Source: Dugong dugon (taxonomy: Eukaryota > Chordata > Mammalia > Sirenia > Dugongidae). Taken from it: 64,000 nucleotides of DNA. The notes below the pieces were generated by a model. It saw only the letters and a list, made by a program, of their open reading frames with translations. It ran no database searches and had not been told where the DNA came from. Positions 24,430 through 34,231 of the stretch are shown piece by piece (positions within the stretch are counted from its first letter, which is position 1; each line of letters opens with the position of its first letter). A program made the position numbers and the translations under genes. The stretch lies in assembly GCA_030035585.1 (NCBI GenBank), contig CM057469.1:113934650-113998649 (forward strand). The letters are read 5' to 3'.

Positions 24430-24646
24430 CAATGTTTCTTAACCTTTGGCAATTTTATCTCTAGGGGACATTTGACAATGTCTCTGAGCATTCTTTATTA
24501 GGACTGGGGTGGGGGGTGTGTGCCACTGTCATCTGTTGGGTAGAGGCCTGTGATGCTGCTAACCATCCTACAGAGTATAAGACAGCCCCCACAACAGAGA
24601 ATTATCCAGACCAAAATATTAGTCGAACGGGAGTTGAGAAACCCTG
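24430..24646 (+). mobile_element. MER20 hAT-Charlie element
   Basis: Nearly full-length forward MER20 (about 217 bases): GTTTCTTAACC, GGGGACATTTGACAATGTCT, TGGGTAGAGGCCTGTGATGC, CAGCCCCCACAACAGAGAAT, AGTTGAGAAACCCTG. Confidence 0.88.
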
Positions 24647-25410
24647 TATTAGAGGCAATTACTACCATAAACGAAAGAATTACTGTAATGAAAATAAGAA
24701 AAAAGGATAGAAAAGAAAAATACACTTAAAGAAAGGTTAAATGAGAGTCAAAGAACTGTTTCCATTTGCACCACATGCTTCTCGAAGAAGCTTTCATTGC
24801 CAAATGAATTAAGTGCTTTTCTCCATACCATAGAAGTCTGACTTTCAAAAGAATGCTTTTTAGGATCAGGATAAATCCATCATGTTAATGTCCAGGACTA
24901 AGCCCCTGGTGGATCACCAACCATGCGTACCAGGCTGCTCCTAAAATTAATACATGTAATGTCATGGCTGGAAACTATGTTCCGTACTTTTTCTCTGAGA
25001 TAGAAAATACACCAAACTTTTAAAGATCTCTGGAGGTCTATAAAGTCAGTTTTTGTGTAGGACTGTCATCTGCTGGCATTCACTGTTTACATAAAGACAG
25101 AACTGATGATCAAATTTGCATCTGAGCACCTGGATAAAGACTTCACTTCCCTTTTTTAGTTTCTTTTTTTTTACTCTTTGTCTTTCTTACCTTGTCAAAT
25201 AGGAAACTAAAATTACCGGTTGGTTTTCATGACAGAAGAAACATCTATGAAAATCAACCATCCATTTCTGTCCAGTATGCTGCTATTTCAAGAAACATCA
25301 TTGTTTCTTGGTTCTTAATTTCTTTGATTGCCATAGTTCTGCTCCAGGTCCTGTAGTAATTTATATGTAACTTTTTAGAAAATCTATTTCACATGCAAGT
25401 TGTAAGGTGG
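24647..25410. other. No gene recognised
   Basis: Unassigned AT-rich sequence between MER20 and the L1 insertion. No reading frame of note. Confidence 0.5.
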
Positions 25411-25429
25411 GTTGTTTGGAGACATTCTT

Positions 25430-26269
25430 TTTTTTTCTTTTTTAAATTGTACTTTAGACGAAGGTTTACAGAACAAACTAGCTTCTCATTAAACAGTTAG
25501 TACATATATTGTTTTATGACATTGGTTAACAACCCCATGACATGTCAGCACTCTCCCTTCTCCACCTTGGGTTACCTATTGCCAGCTTTCCTGTCCCCTC
25601 CTGCCTTCCAGTCCTTGTCCCTGGGCTGGTGTGCCCCTTTAGTCTTGTTTTGTCCTATGGGTCCGTCTAATCTTGGGTAAAAGGTGAACCTCTGGAGTGA
25701 TTCATTACTGAGCTAAAATGGTGTTCAGGGGTCATACTCTTGGGGTTTCTCCAGTCTCTGTCAGGCCAGTAAGTCTGGTGGTTTTTTTGTTTGTTTGTTT
25801 TTTTCTTTAGAATTTTGTTCTACATTTTTCTCCAGCTCTGTCTGGAACCCTCTATCATGATCCCTGTCAGAGCAGTCAGTGGTGGTAGGTGGGCACCATC
25901 TAGTTGTATTGGATTCAGTCTGGTGGAGGCGATGGTAGTTGTGGTCTATTAGTCCCTTGGACTAATCTTTCCCTTGTGTCTTTAGTTTTCTTCATTTTCC
26001 CTTGCTCCTGAAGGGTTGAGACCAGTGGAGTATCTTACATGGCAGCTCACAGGCTTTTAAGACCCCAGGTGCTACTCACCAAAGTAGAATGTAGAAAATT
26101 TTCTTTATAAACTATGTTATGCCCATTGATCTAGATGTCCCCACAACCCTCAGCCCAATAATTCGGTCCCTCAGGGAGTTTGGATGTGTCCATGGAGTTC
26201 CCATGACCTTACCCTGAACCAGTTGTGCTGACTTCCCAAGTATTGTGTACTGTCTTACCCTTCACCAAT
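25430..26269 (-). mobile_element. Lineage L1, 5'-truncated, perfect 19-base TSD
   Basis: An 840-base reverse L1 3'UTR: poly-T, AAATTGTACTTTAGACGAAG, CCCCATGACATGTCAGCACT, GATCCCTGTCAGAGCAGTC, GCTTTTAAGACCCCAGGTG. It is flanked by identical GTTGTTTGGAGACATTCTT at 25411-25429 and 26270-26288. The perfect duplication indicates a young insertion; it holds no ORF2. Confidence 0.97.
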
Positions 26270-26369
26270 GTTGTTTGGAGACATTCTTGACTGTCCACTA
26301 CAAGTAAAATCATTAGTAAAAGAAGAACAACGGCATCCACAACCTGGGAAAAAGAATTATTGCTATTCT

Positions 26370-26762
26370 TAGGTTCTGTTGTGTCAATTCAACTCAGAGA
26401 GGCTCCATGTGACACAGTAGAACTGCCCTGTAGAGTTTTTATTTTATTTTGTTTTTCCTTTAGGGTTTTCTAGGTTGTAATCTTTACAGAGCAGTTCTGG
26501 TGACGAAGTGGTTAAGAGCTCGGCTGCTAACCAAAAGGTGGGCAGTTGGAATCCACCAGTTGCTCCTTGGAAACCGTATGAGGCAGTTCTATTCTGCCCT
26601 ACAGGGTCACTATGAGTCAAAATTGACTTGTCGGCAATCGTTTGGTTTCTTGGTTTAATCTTTACAGAAGCAGATCACCACGTCTTTCTCCCACAGAGTT
26701 GCTGGGTGGGTTTGAACTGATAATCTTTCTGTTAGCAGGCGAGTACTTAAACACTGCACTAG
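26370..26762 (-). mobile_element. AfroSINE, long form, split by another AfroSINE
   Basis: Outer reverse copy. Its 3' half lies at about 26370-26490 (GTTGTGTCAATTCAACTC, CAGTAGAACTGCCC, GGTTGTAATCTTTACAG). Its central block and head resume at 26656-26762 (CAGATCACCACGTCTTTCTC, GGGTTTGAACTGATAATC). The interruption is the forward SINE at 26491-26655. Confidence 0.92.
26491..26655 (+). mobile_element. AfroSINE, short form, inside a long-form copy
   Basis: Complete forward short-form SINE. A perfect 13-base duplication, TAATCTTTACAGA, lies at 26478-26490 and 26656-26668, showing insertion into the outer SINE. Confidence 0.96.
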
Positions 26763-27577
26763 AATACAAGAGGAAATAAGGTTGCAACTCCCTTCACACA
26801 AGAGGGAGGATCAAGCTCTTAAAAGTGACCATTTATGTCCATATTACTCATCCTAGGAGCTACAAAAGCTTCCCCCTCTCTTTTACCTCATATACTTCTT
26901 ACTGATCGGAGAAAAAGTTATACTCTATTTTATAATGATACTGTGTTCCTAAGCCACACAATATGTTTTTAGTCTAACAGTATTTTCAAGTGTTGCTTTT
27001 ACTTTTCTGTAGGAGGTAATTATGTGTGCGTAAAAATCCTTGTGTGAAAGGTTCTATTAATTTTCCATTTTAATTATTTTCTTTACAATACCAAGGATGC
27101 TGACACAGAAATTCAAAACAAAAGTGAAAAATGTGTTTGATATAAAGTTGAGCCTCATTGATTTTCCTCGGGGCATATACAACAAAATAGCTTTCCACTT
27201 GAATTCACGAATGTAATAAGGTTTTAGGTCTCATTCAGTAATTTTTGAAAAGGAGCTACGAATCCCAGGATAGACTTTAAAACAAAAAGCAAGCAAACAA
27301 AAGAAGAGGAAGGAATATTTTACTAACATAGTTTAAGAGAAGCAGAAAGCGGTATAGAACTCGAGAGAGAGAAGAAGCGAGTCCTCAATGACTCCAGCCT
27401 CAGTGGTTCAGGGAAACCATAGCTAGCTGATAAAATGCAAATTTACCATGAAGAATTTAGATATTGCAACCGAAGTGCTATGTTTACAGGAAATTTTACT
27501 TTCAGGTATAGATTTACCACAAGTTTTTCTCCTACATTTCCATTTCTGATCACTTCAAATGCTTAAGTCAAAATAAC
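26763..27577. other. No gene recognised
   Basis: Unassigned AT-rich sequence; no repeat family or gene seen. Confidence 0.5.
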
Positions 27578-27724
27578 CCTTTGCTGTCAAGTCAATTCCA
27601 ACTCATAGCAACCCTACAGGACAGAGTAGAACTGCCCCATAGGGTTTCCAAGGAGCGGCTGGTGGATTCGAACTGCCCACCTTTTGGTTAGCAGCCGAGG
27701 TCTTAACCACTTCGTCACCGGGGA
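27578..27724 (-). mobile_element. AfroSINE, short form
   Basis: Well preserved reverse copy: CAACTCATAGCAACCCTACA, GTAGAACTGCCCCATAGGG, CTTTTGGTTAGCAGCCGAGG. No central block. Confidence 0.95.
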
Positions 27725-27877
27725 GATATTTATTTTTCATAAATATAAAATCAATGAATGCATTGAACTGCTTAATAAGACAGCAAAACAGGGATTGCTA
27801 AAGGAGGGGAAAATCCACAGATGAAGAATTAAGGCCCCATCTGAAGTTTAGTGGACCAATGTGTTTAAAAATCAATA

Positions 27878-28252
27878 TGTGTGGGGATATATGCCATTTA
27901 AACATGGCTACACTATTGACAACTTCAGCCCCTCAAAGGCCTCTATGCTGCACAGGACATGTTGAGACTTGTCAGCGATGAGGAGGAAATAAGGCACGAC
28001 TTGTTTTCCCAAACCTATTGTCTGATTGGCTTGTTTACCTGAATTCCTTCTCCCTTGGCAGAAACTTATTGTTATTCACCCAAAGCCCATTGTTCTGATA
28101 TTTGCTTCACTGCTTGCTGTATTGACTATAAATAAACTCCTGGGACTGAAGCCGGGTCGCCTCCTCTGAGTGACCCTCCTTGGCCCCACTTCTCTGTAAG
28201 AGTTGTGTTTCGCTACGTCTTCGCTGCCCCGACAATCGTCGCCGCTGTGACA
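27878..28252 (+). mobile_element. Solo LTR, class I (gamma-type) ERV candidate
   Basis: A 375-base segment starting TGTGTGGGGATATATG and ending CGCCGCTGTGACA, flanked by AATA on both sides (27874-27877, 28253-28256), a 4-base duplication as in class I ERVs. TATAAATAAA at about 28127 supplies TATA-like and polyadenylation-like signals. A CpG-rich R/U5-like end follows (CGCTACGTCTTCGCTGCCCC). There is no internal viral region. Terminal CpGs suggest it is not extremely old. The 5' boundary is inferred from the short duplication. Confidence 0.62.
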
Positions 28253-28256
28253 AATA

Positions 28257-28840
28257 CATATCAGTAAGAGTCAATAATGACAGATCCATGGAAACAGATA
28301 ACAAAGAGACAACCACAGGCGTAAGATTCTCAATTTTAAAATAATACACTTAAAGTTTGTTTTGTGTTTTCTGCAGATTTATCCCAGCACTGAAATGATT
28401 GCTTGTAGCTGACAGCTTGCTAGTCTCCTAGTGATTTCAATAATTATCTCTATCGAGTTAGGGTATTGATCTGTAGCTGCCAGCCATTTCAAAATTCCCC
28501 TTTTATCCTGCTAGAGGTAATAGAATTAATGAGTCTCTTTGCCAGACATAGCAAGAACACTGAGTACACAATTATGTCACAATAGGAAATTGAAAACACA
28601 TAAATAAAAATTAAATTGAAATTTTGAGCTAAAATAAATTCATATAAGATATTTTTTCCCATTTGTTTATTAAATATAGGCATGATACTAAAAAAATAGC
28701 AAAAGAAAATCAGATAAATTGACTGGAGAATCTACAAGCTATGCTGTGCTAGTATGAGTAGTAAAACAGATAATTCAAACATAAAATGGTTTTATGTTAG
28801 GAATGCATTCAATGATTTTATATACATTCTATGAAAGTTA
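28257..28840. other. No gene recognised
   Basis: AT-rich unassigned sequence; a reverse 64-codon frame at 28489-28683 looks like chance. Confidence 0.5.
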
Positions 28841-28844
28841 TTAT

Positions 28845-28995
28845 ATAGTAAGTTTCAGAGTTCAGACTCTGTAAGTCAGAATCCCTAAAATAGAATCTGA
28901 CTTTCTCCAGTGTCTAGCTGTGAGACTTTTCCTAAGCCACTACCTCTGTAAAATGGGGATATCATAGTACTTACCTCAAAGCTTTGCTCCCAGGT
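28845..28995 (+). mobile_element. MIR SINE
   Basis: Forward MIR core: TCCAGTGTCTAGCTGTGAGA, CTACCTCTGTAAAATGGGGA, CATAGTACTTACCTCA. Confidence 0.82.
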
Positions 28996-30041
28996 GTCAA
29001 TAAGAGGGAGGGTCATGGAGAGGGTGGGCCTTCAGAGAGAATGCCTTTATAGGGTCTAAAAATTCCCATCTAAATGGATAAGTACTTAAAAAATATGTAT
29101 TTCTTTGCCCTCATTTGGAATTTTAGTTTTTTTTTTAATCCAAACTACATTATTAAAGTAGAATTTATCAAAGCTGCTTAATAATAAAATAACTTATAAA
29201 ATATAGTGTAAATGAAGTAAACATGGCAAAATAGCTAAAGTAGGTACTACTTAGAGAAAAATTTCAAATCTAGATTATTTATCATTAATTTTGGCATTCC
29301 TCATAAATACAAACATTATAGCCTTTGCCTTAAGTGCACCATTTTACAATAGACAGTGTTATACACTAGTTTGAAGAATCATGGCTTATAAAAGTAGAGA
29401 CATTACCACTGGCTGGCCACTGTTTTTAAAAGTAGAAACAATCATACTGCTATTTCTTTAGTTTGAGTAATTGCTGTTTTTAAAAGTAAAGTAGGCATCA
29501 GCGACTGCAAAAATTGCAAAATCAGTGACTGGAAAAATTCATTTTTGACCAATTTATCATTCCAACAAGTTTGTTTTGACTTATTCATTTGAAATCTTTT
29601 TCCGCAAACAATTGATTTGCAACCAGATCATCATCTTCCCAAAGAGTAGGGATTTAGCAGCTGCATTTATTCTTTCTCTGGTGGCAAGGCTGGACCAAGG
29701 GAAGGGAGTGGAGCTGTGGAGAAGGTATTGATTCCTCTAATCTAGCGTTACCACAACGAACACAGAGAAGGAAATCTCCAACTCAAAGGTGATCTGCCAG
29801 TACTGTCTCCTACTCTCCTTCTCTCCCTACCTCCCCCAGGGCTGCTGGATACCTGAAGAAGCAAAATAAAATCTAAACTTGCTTCTTTTCTCTGTGACTG
29901 GGCCTGTGATTCTCAAGAAAGAACATGCCTAACTGCTGGTAGAATTTAGTCTCGCCATTTTTTATGAGTGCACATCAGTATCTTGTTATTTATAAGACTA
30001 ACTTGAGAATAAATCATGTGGTATCAGGACAGATTGATGAC
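28996..30041. other. No gene recognised
   Basis: Unassigned. A GC-richer patch lies at about 29690-29860. No convincing frame. Confidence 0.45.
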
Positions 30042-30455
30042 TATGGGGCACCTGACCCCAGCCATGGTCTTTTCAGTTGCCTCAAATGTATGTGAAAGCT
30101 GGACCATGAAAAGGAAAAAAGGAAGAATAATTGATGAATTTGAGCTGTAGTATTGGTAAAGAATATTGACTATACCATAGACTTGCAGAAAAATGAACAA
30201 AACAGTTGTAGAAAAAGTACAACCAGCATGCTCTTTAGAAACTAGGATGGCGAGAATTTGGCTGGCTTGCTTTGGACACATCATCAGGAAAGACCAATCT
30301 CAAGAAAAGGACCTTATGACTGATAAAGCAGAGGGTCTGCAAAAACAAGGGAAACCCTCAATGAGACGAATTGAGCCTACAAGCCACAACAATGGACTTA
30401 AACTTACCAGTGATCATGAAGATGACACAGGAAGGTGCCATGTTTTATTCTGTTA
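30042..30455 (+). mobile_element. RTE (BovB-like) LINE, 3' part
   Basis: Diverged forward copy: GCACCTGACCCCAGCCATGG, TGTGAAAGCTGGACCATGAA, TTGGCTGGCTTGCTTTGG. A forward frame 30193-30501 contains CSLETRMARIWLACFGHIIR. The extreme 3' end (GTACATAGGGTCGCTATGAG in relatives) is missing; an AfroSINE starts about 20 bases on. Confidence 0.85.
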
Positions 30456-30473
30456 TTATTTAAGGTTACCTTG

Positions 30474-30672
30474 TCACAGGCAGTTTGTGATCGACTGCTA
30501 ACCTGAAGTTGGTGGTTCAAATCCACTCAGCAATGCTGTGAAGGAAAGGCCCAGGTGATCTGCTTCCCTAAAGATTACAGTCAAGAAAATCCTATGGAGC
30601 AGTTGTACTCCATAACACATGGGGTCGCCATGAGTTGAAATTGACTGAATGGCAAAGGGTTTGCTTGTTTTT
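30474..30672 (+). mobile_element. AfroSINE, variant with alternative central block
   Basis: GTGATCGACTGCTAACC, GGTGGTTCAAATCCACTCAG, CCAGGTGATCTGCTTCCC, then TATGGAGCAGTTGTACTCC, GGGGTCGCCATGAGTTG. This subtype (CACAYRGGGTCGCCATGAG near the 3' end) recurs at 33841, 35706, 52116, 61764 and 63030. Confidence 0.85.
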
Positions 30673-31436
30673 TGAGTTGGCAACTAATAACAAAAACATG
30701 AAAAAATAAGGTAATTTAAAGAGAGGAAAACCAGTCAAAATATTTGAGAAGATGTCCTACTGTGAAACAGACTTGCTTCAAGAAATTAAAAGTTTTTTGA
30801 AAAAAAGTCTTAAATTTTTATTTTCCACTACATTCAAGAGTGTAATACCTGTACACATCAAGAACTGGTAGAAATAAATGATCATAATCTGAGATCAAGG
30901 ACAGCTATGAGAATAAACCCAACATGATTGTGAAATTTAAAGTACAAACTGAGCAATAGAAAGCAGATTGGGTGTAACAGAAAACAATAAATGGCTTAGA
31001 CCAAGGCTCAAAATCTGTGGGAAGAATAAAGAGATGAAATGATTGAAGGATACAAAATGTACAAAAAGACTATTATAAATGATTACACATAAAAGAGAAT
31101 ATACAGTGAAACATTTTTTTAAAATTCATTCATTGAAGAAATATTTAAGATTTCATGTTACTGGGTATCAGGCAAAATTACAGTAATATGACTATTGCCT
31201 GGGTATGTTTTTGGTAAGTTTTTGAATTCCAGTGAAAAAAGAAAATAAAAACAAACAAATATCAGATTTTCCTCCCACCAACATAGGTTGCCTGTTTGGA
31301 GAGAAAACTGTCTATTTGACATTGGATTTTTTTGATACCCTAAATATGTAAAGACAAGGTCCAACATTTACAATGTTTTGAAAGATATTGATTGTAGCTC
31401 AATAACTGTATATACAGCCAAGCTATAGTTTATATA
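30673..31436. other. No gene recognised
   Basis: AT-rich unassigned sequence. Confidence 0.5.
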
Positions 31437-31672
31437 GCACAGGGTTCAGCAAAATATAGCCTGTGGGCCAAACTTGGCCTGCTACCTGCTTTAGTAAGTA
31501 AAGTTTAATTTTATAAAGCCACACCCATTCATTTACAAGTTCTGTATGGATGCTTTCAGACTGTAAAGTCAGAGTTGGATAGTTGCCACAGATATTGTAT
31601 GGTCTGCAAAACCTAAAATATTTACTACCTAGCTTTTTATAGGAAGAATTTTGCCAACCACTGATAGATAAT
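31437..31672 (+). mobile_element. hAT-type nonautonomous DNA transposon
   Basis: Nearly complete: CTGTGGGCCAAACTTGGCCT, AGCCACACCCATTCATTTAC, AGAGTTGGATAGTTGCCACA, GGTCTGCAAAACCTAAAATA, TTTTGCCAACCACTG. Same family as 11258-11460 and 61563-61999. Confidence 0.85.
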
Positions 31673-32122
31673 CCCAAAAATGTATGTCATGATTTAGAGA
31701 GATTACCACACACTTATGATTCTTATAAACATATTGTACAAAATAAACTGGGGGAGAGGAGCCCTGTAAAATATGGAGAAAGTCTAGATAATAGTATTGA
31801 TATACATATGTATACGTAAAAAAAAAATTGTGGAAGAAGGCAGATTAACAGTTTAATGTATACTTACTATTGAAAGCAATGGGGATAGTGTGTGTGAGAA
31901 TGTTTTGAAACCTGGAAAAAGCTAAACAAATTAATTGGATTATCATTAGCCACAAGAAGACCATTAATTAGAGGAATAACTAGTTCACAGTATAGGAACA
32001 TACGATTTAGTTGTTAAATCACAGTGCAATAGTGGTTAATTTTACCTTTCCTTTCTATTAATAACATGAATTTCATTCTAGCTCTTCTGATTTCAAGGAA
32101 TGGAGAATCAACCAAACTAATC

Positions 32123-32178
32123 CAGTGGTTCTCAATCCTGACTGCACATTAGAATCATCTGGGGAGCTTTCAAAAACC
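32123..32178 (+). mobile_element. MER5-type hAT fragment, left end
   Basis: CCAGTGGTTCTCAATCCTGA then CTGCACATTAGAATCATCTG and GGGAGCTTT are the left end of a MER5-like element. A simple AAAT repeat follows at about 32182-32214 and the right end is absent. Confidence 0.75.
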
Positions 32179-32181
32179 AAA

Positions 32182-32214
32182 ATAAATAAATAAATAAATA
32201 AATAAACAAACAAA
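32182..32214. repeat. (AAAT)n microsatellite
   Basis: Tetranucleotide run, partly AAAC at its end. Confidence 0.95.
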
Positions 32215-32245
32215 AAAACTTCCTTCCATTACCCCAACGCACACA

Positions 32246-32388
32246 AACCAAACTCACTGCCATCAAGTTGATTCCGAATCATAGTGAGTGACCCTATAGG
32301 ACAGAGTAGCACTTCCCCATAGAGTTTCCCCATAGGGTTTCCGTGGATGTAAATCTTTATGGAAGCAGACTGCCTCATCTTTCTCCTG
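32246..32388 (-). mobile_element. AfroSINE, long form, 3' part
   Basis: Reverse copy: ACTGCCATCAAGTTGATTCC, CCCTATAGGACAGAGTAGCA, AATCTTTATGGAAGCAGACT. A short CCCCATAG segment is duplicated within it, and the tRNA-like head is missing. Confidence 0.88.
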
Positions 32389-32399
32389 ATCCGTTACCA

Positions 32400-32495
32400 C
32401 AGGCCAGGGGCAGATTAAGGAGTAAGCAAGGTAACACGGGTTTACATTAAGCAAGGTACACACAGGCTTACTTGTGTTTACTTACTAATCTGTAG
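32400..32495. repeat. Imperfect inverted repeat, unidentified
   Basis: CAGATTAAGGAGTAAGCAAG at 32411-32430 is partly mirrored by the reverse complement of CTTACTTGTGTTTACTTACT..AATCTG ending at 32493. AAGCAAGGTA occurs twice between the arms. It may be a small MITE remnant. Confidence 0.4.
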
Positions 32496-32838
32496 TGCAC
32501 AATTTCACACGGGTTGAAATTTCACCAATAGCAGAAATTGGAAATTTCATAGAAATCTACCGCTACAGGATTCATGGAGCCTAGAGCTAAGGGAAGTTCC
32601 CTCAGAAGTCTGTATGCCCAGAACTATATACTTCAGCCCCTTTCCCTGTCTCAGCTTTTCCATAGCCTGTTAAGAACTGGCTTCTGCAGGTTTCTGGTCC
32701 TCCATAAATTTTTGGTCATGGTTTGGATTTGGCTTGAGCCTCTGGCATCAATTCTGCCTTATGACAATATTTCATGATAAAGTCTTATTCTCTCATCCCT
32801 AATTCCTTCAGTCTCTCAGTTTTCTAATTCAAACAAAC

Positions 32839-33331
32839 TGTTGTGGACTGTATTGTGTCCCCCAAAAATGTGTGTCAAGTTGGCTAGGTCATGATTCCCA
32901 GTACTGTGTGATTGTCCACCATTTTGTCATCAGATGTGATTTTCCTGTGTGTTGTAAATTCTACCTCTATGATGTTAATTTGGCAGGACTCAATCTATAA
33001 GATTAGATTGTGTCTTAAGTCAATCTCTTTTGAGACATAAAAGAGAAGAGCAAGCAGAGAAACAAGGGGACCTCATACCACCAAGAACCAAGAGCCAGGA
33101 GAATAGTATGTCTTTTGGACCTGGGGTCCTTGTGCTGAGAAGCACCTCAACCAGGAAAGATTGATGAGAAGGATCCTCTCCCAGAGCCAACAGAGAGAGA
33201 AAGCCTTCCTCTGGAGCTGGCACCCTGAATTTGGACTTCTAACCTCCTAGACTGTGAGAGAATAAATTTCTCTTTCTTAAAGTCATCTGTTTGTGGTATT
33301 TCTGTTATAGCAGCACTAGATAACTAAGACA
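32839..33331 (+). mobile_element. MaLR (MLT1-like, ERVL-related) solo LTR
   Basis: A 493-base LTR from TGTTGTGGACTGTATTGTGT to GCAGCACTAGATAACTAAGACA (last 22 bases, ending at 33331). Both flanks carry CAAAC (32834-32838, 33332-33336), the 5-base duplication expected of ERVL/MaLR. The body resembles MLT1 (CCTCCTAGACTGTGAGA then AATAAATTTCTCTTT). No internal region; it looks structurally complete as a solo LTR. Confidence 0.92.
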
Positions 33332-33838
33332 CAAACTAACCATGACCACCACCAACAAAATCCAAAGGAAAGCCAGTCTGTTTGAGCCTGTTCATATTTG
33401 ATGGTAGCTGTGTGTCACAGATGAAAGGTCACTAGTAGCTGGGCATATATTTAAAGTGCTAAAACTGGAGTGAGGCCAGTTAATGTAAGCTATTGCTGCT
33501 ACCTACCATGGCAGTTTGTGGGTGAGTCTGCTTCCTTTAGGGGAAGATGATGGAGCCGCGGGTCCATTACAGAGTCTATCCAATGTGAATTGCTAATATC
33601 CCACTGTAGTCAACTATTCTCCTCTTTTCCTTCCTTCCGTCTTTCCTTCCTTCCTCACTCAGTATTTTCATTTCCTTATGTTTATTTTTCCCTTTATTCT
33701 TTTCTTCTCTCTAAATAAAGGAAAATACTCACTACTCATCTTAATTTTTTAAAAATATTTCAAGCAGAATTAGAACACTCAGTTTTCTTGATTAAAACCA
33801 GAATATTCTAAATCGTTAAAATATACTAGTCATTAATG
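33332..33838. other. No gene; pyrimidine-rich tract 33620-33720
   Basis: Contains a CTTC/CTTT-rich low-complexity tract. Nothing else recognised. Confidence 0.55.
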
Positions 33839-33840
33839 AG

Positions 33841-34026
33841 CCAGGTCCTTGGGTGGTGCAGCAGTTAAATGCTCATCTACTAACCAAATATTGGTGGTTC
33901 CAACCTACCCAGAGATGTCTCTGCTTCCAAAAGGTCACAGCCTTGAAAACTCTATGGAGCAGTTCTATTTCATATCCATGGAGTCTCCATGAGTTGGAAT
34001 CAACTTGACTTGCTGGCAACTTAAAC
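33841..34026 (+). mobile_element. AfroSINE, variant form
   Basis: CAGGTCCTTGGGTGGTGCAG, CAGAGATGTCTCTGCTTCC, AGGTCACAGCCTTGAAAACT, ending in CAACTTAAACAACAAC. TCATTAATGA (33830-33839) and CCATTGATGA just downstream may be a diverged target duplication. Confidence 0.9.
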
Positions 34027-34033
34027 AACAACA

Positions 34034-34111
34034 GCCATTGATGAAGATAATTAGAGTAAAATGTCAGACAAAGCCATTGATGAAGATAATTAGAGTAAAA
34101 TGTCAGACAAA
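34034..34111. repeat. Perfect 39-base tandem duplication
   Basis: The unit starting GCCATTGATGAAGATAATTA occurs at 34034-34072 and, unchanged, at 34073-34111, followed by GCCA. Identity of the copies implies a recent event. Confidence 0.95.
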
Positions 34112-34231
34112 GCCAGATAATTCTATATCTAGCTCTCCCTATTAGTAATATAACCGAAATGACTTTATTTATTTAGATAATTATTTAAAATAGGTTTGTT
34201 TTATTAATTCCATACAGAGAATACGGAGTAG

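Noticed and set aside
28107-28349. 80-codon reverse frame rich in Arg/Leu/Ser
   Set aside because: Lies across the CpG-rich end of the solo LTR and its flank, antisense to it; composition explains it.
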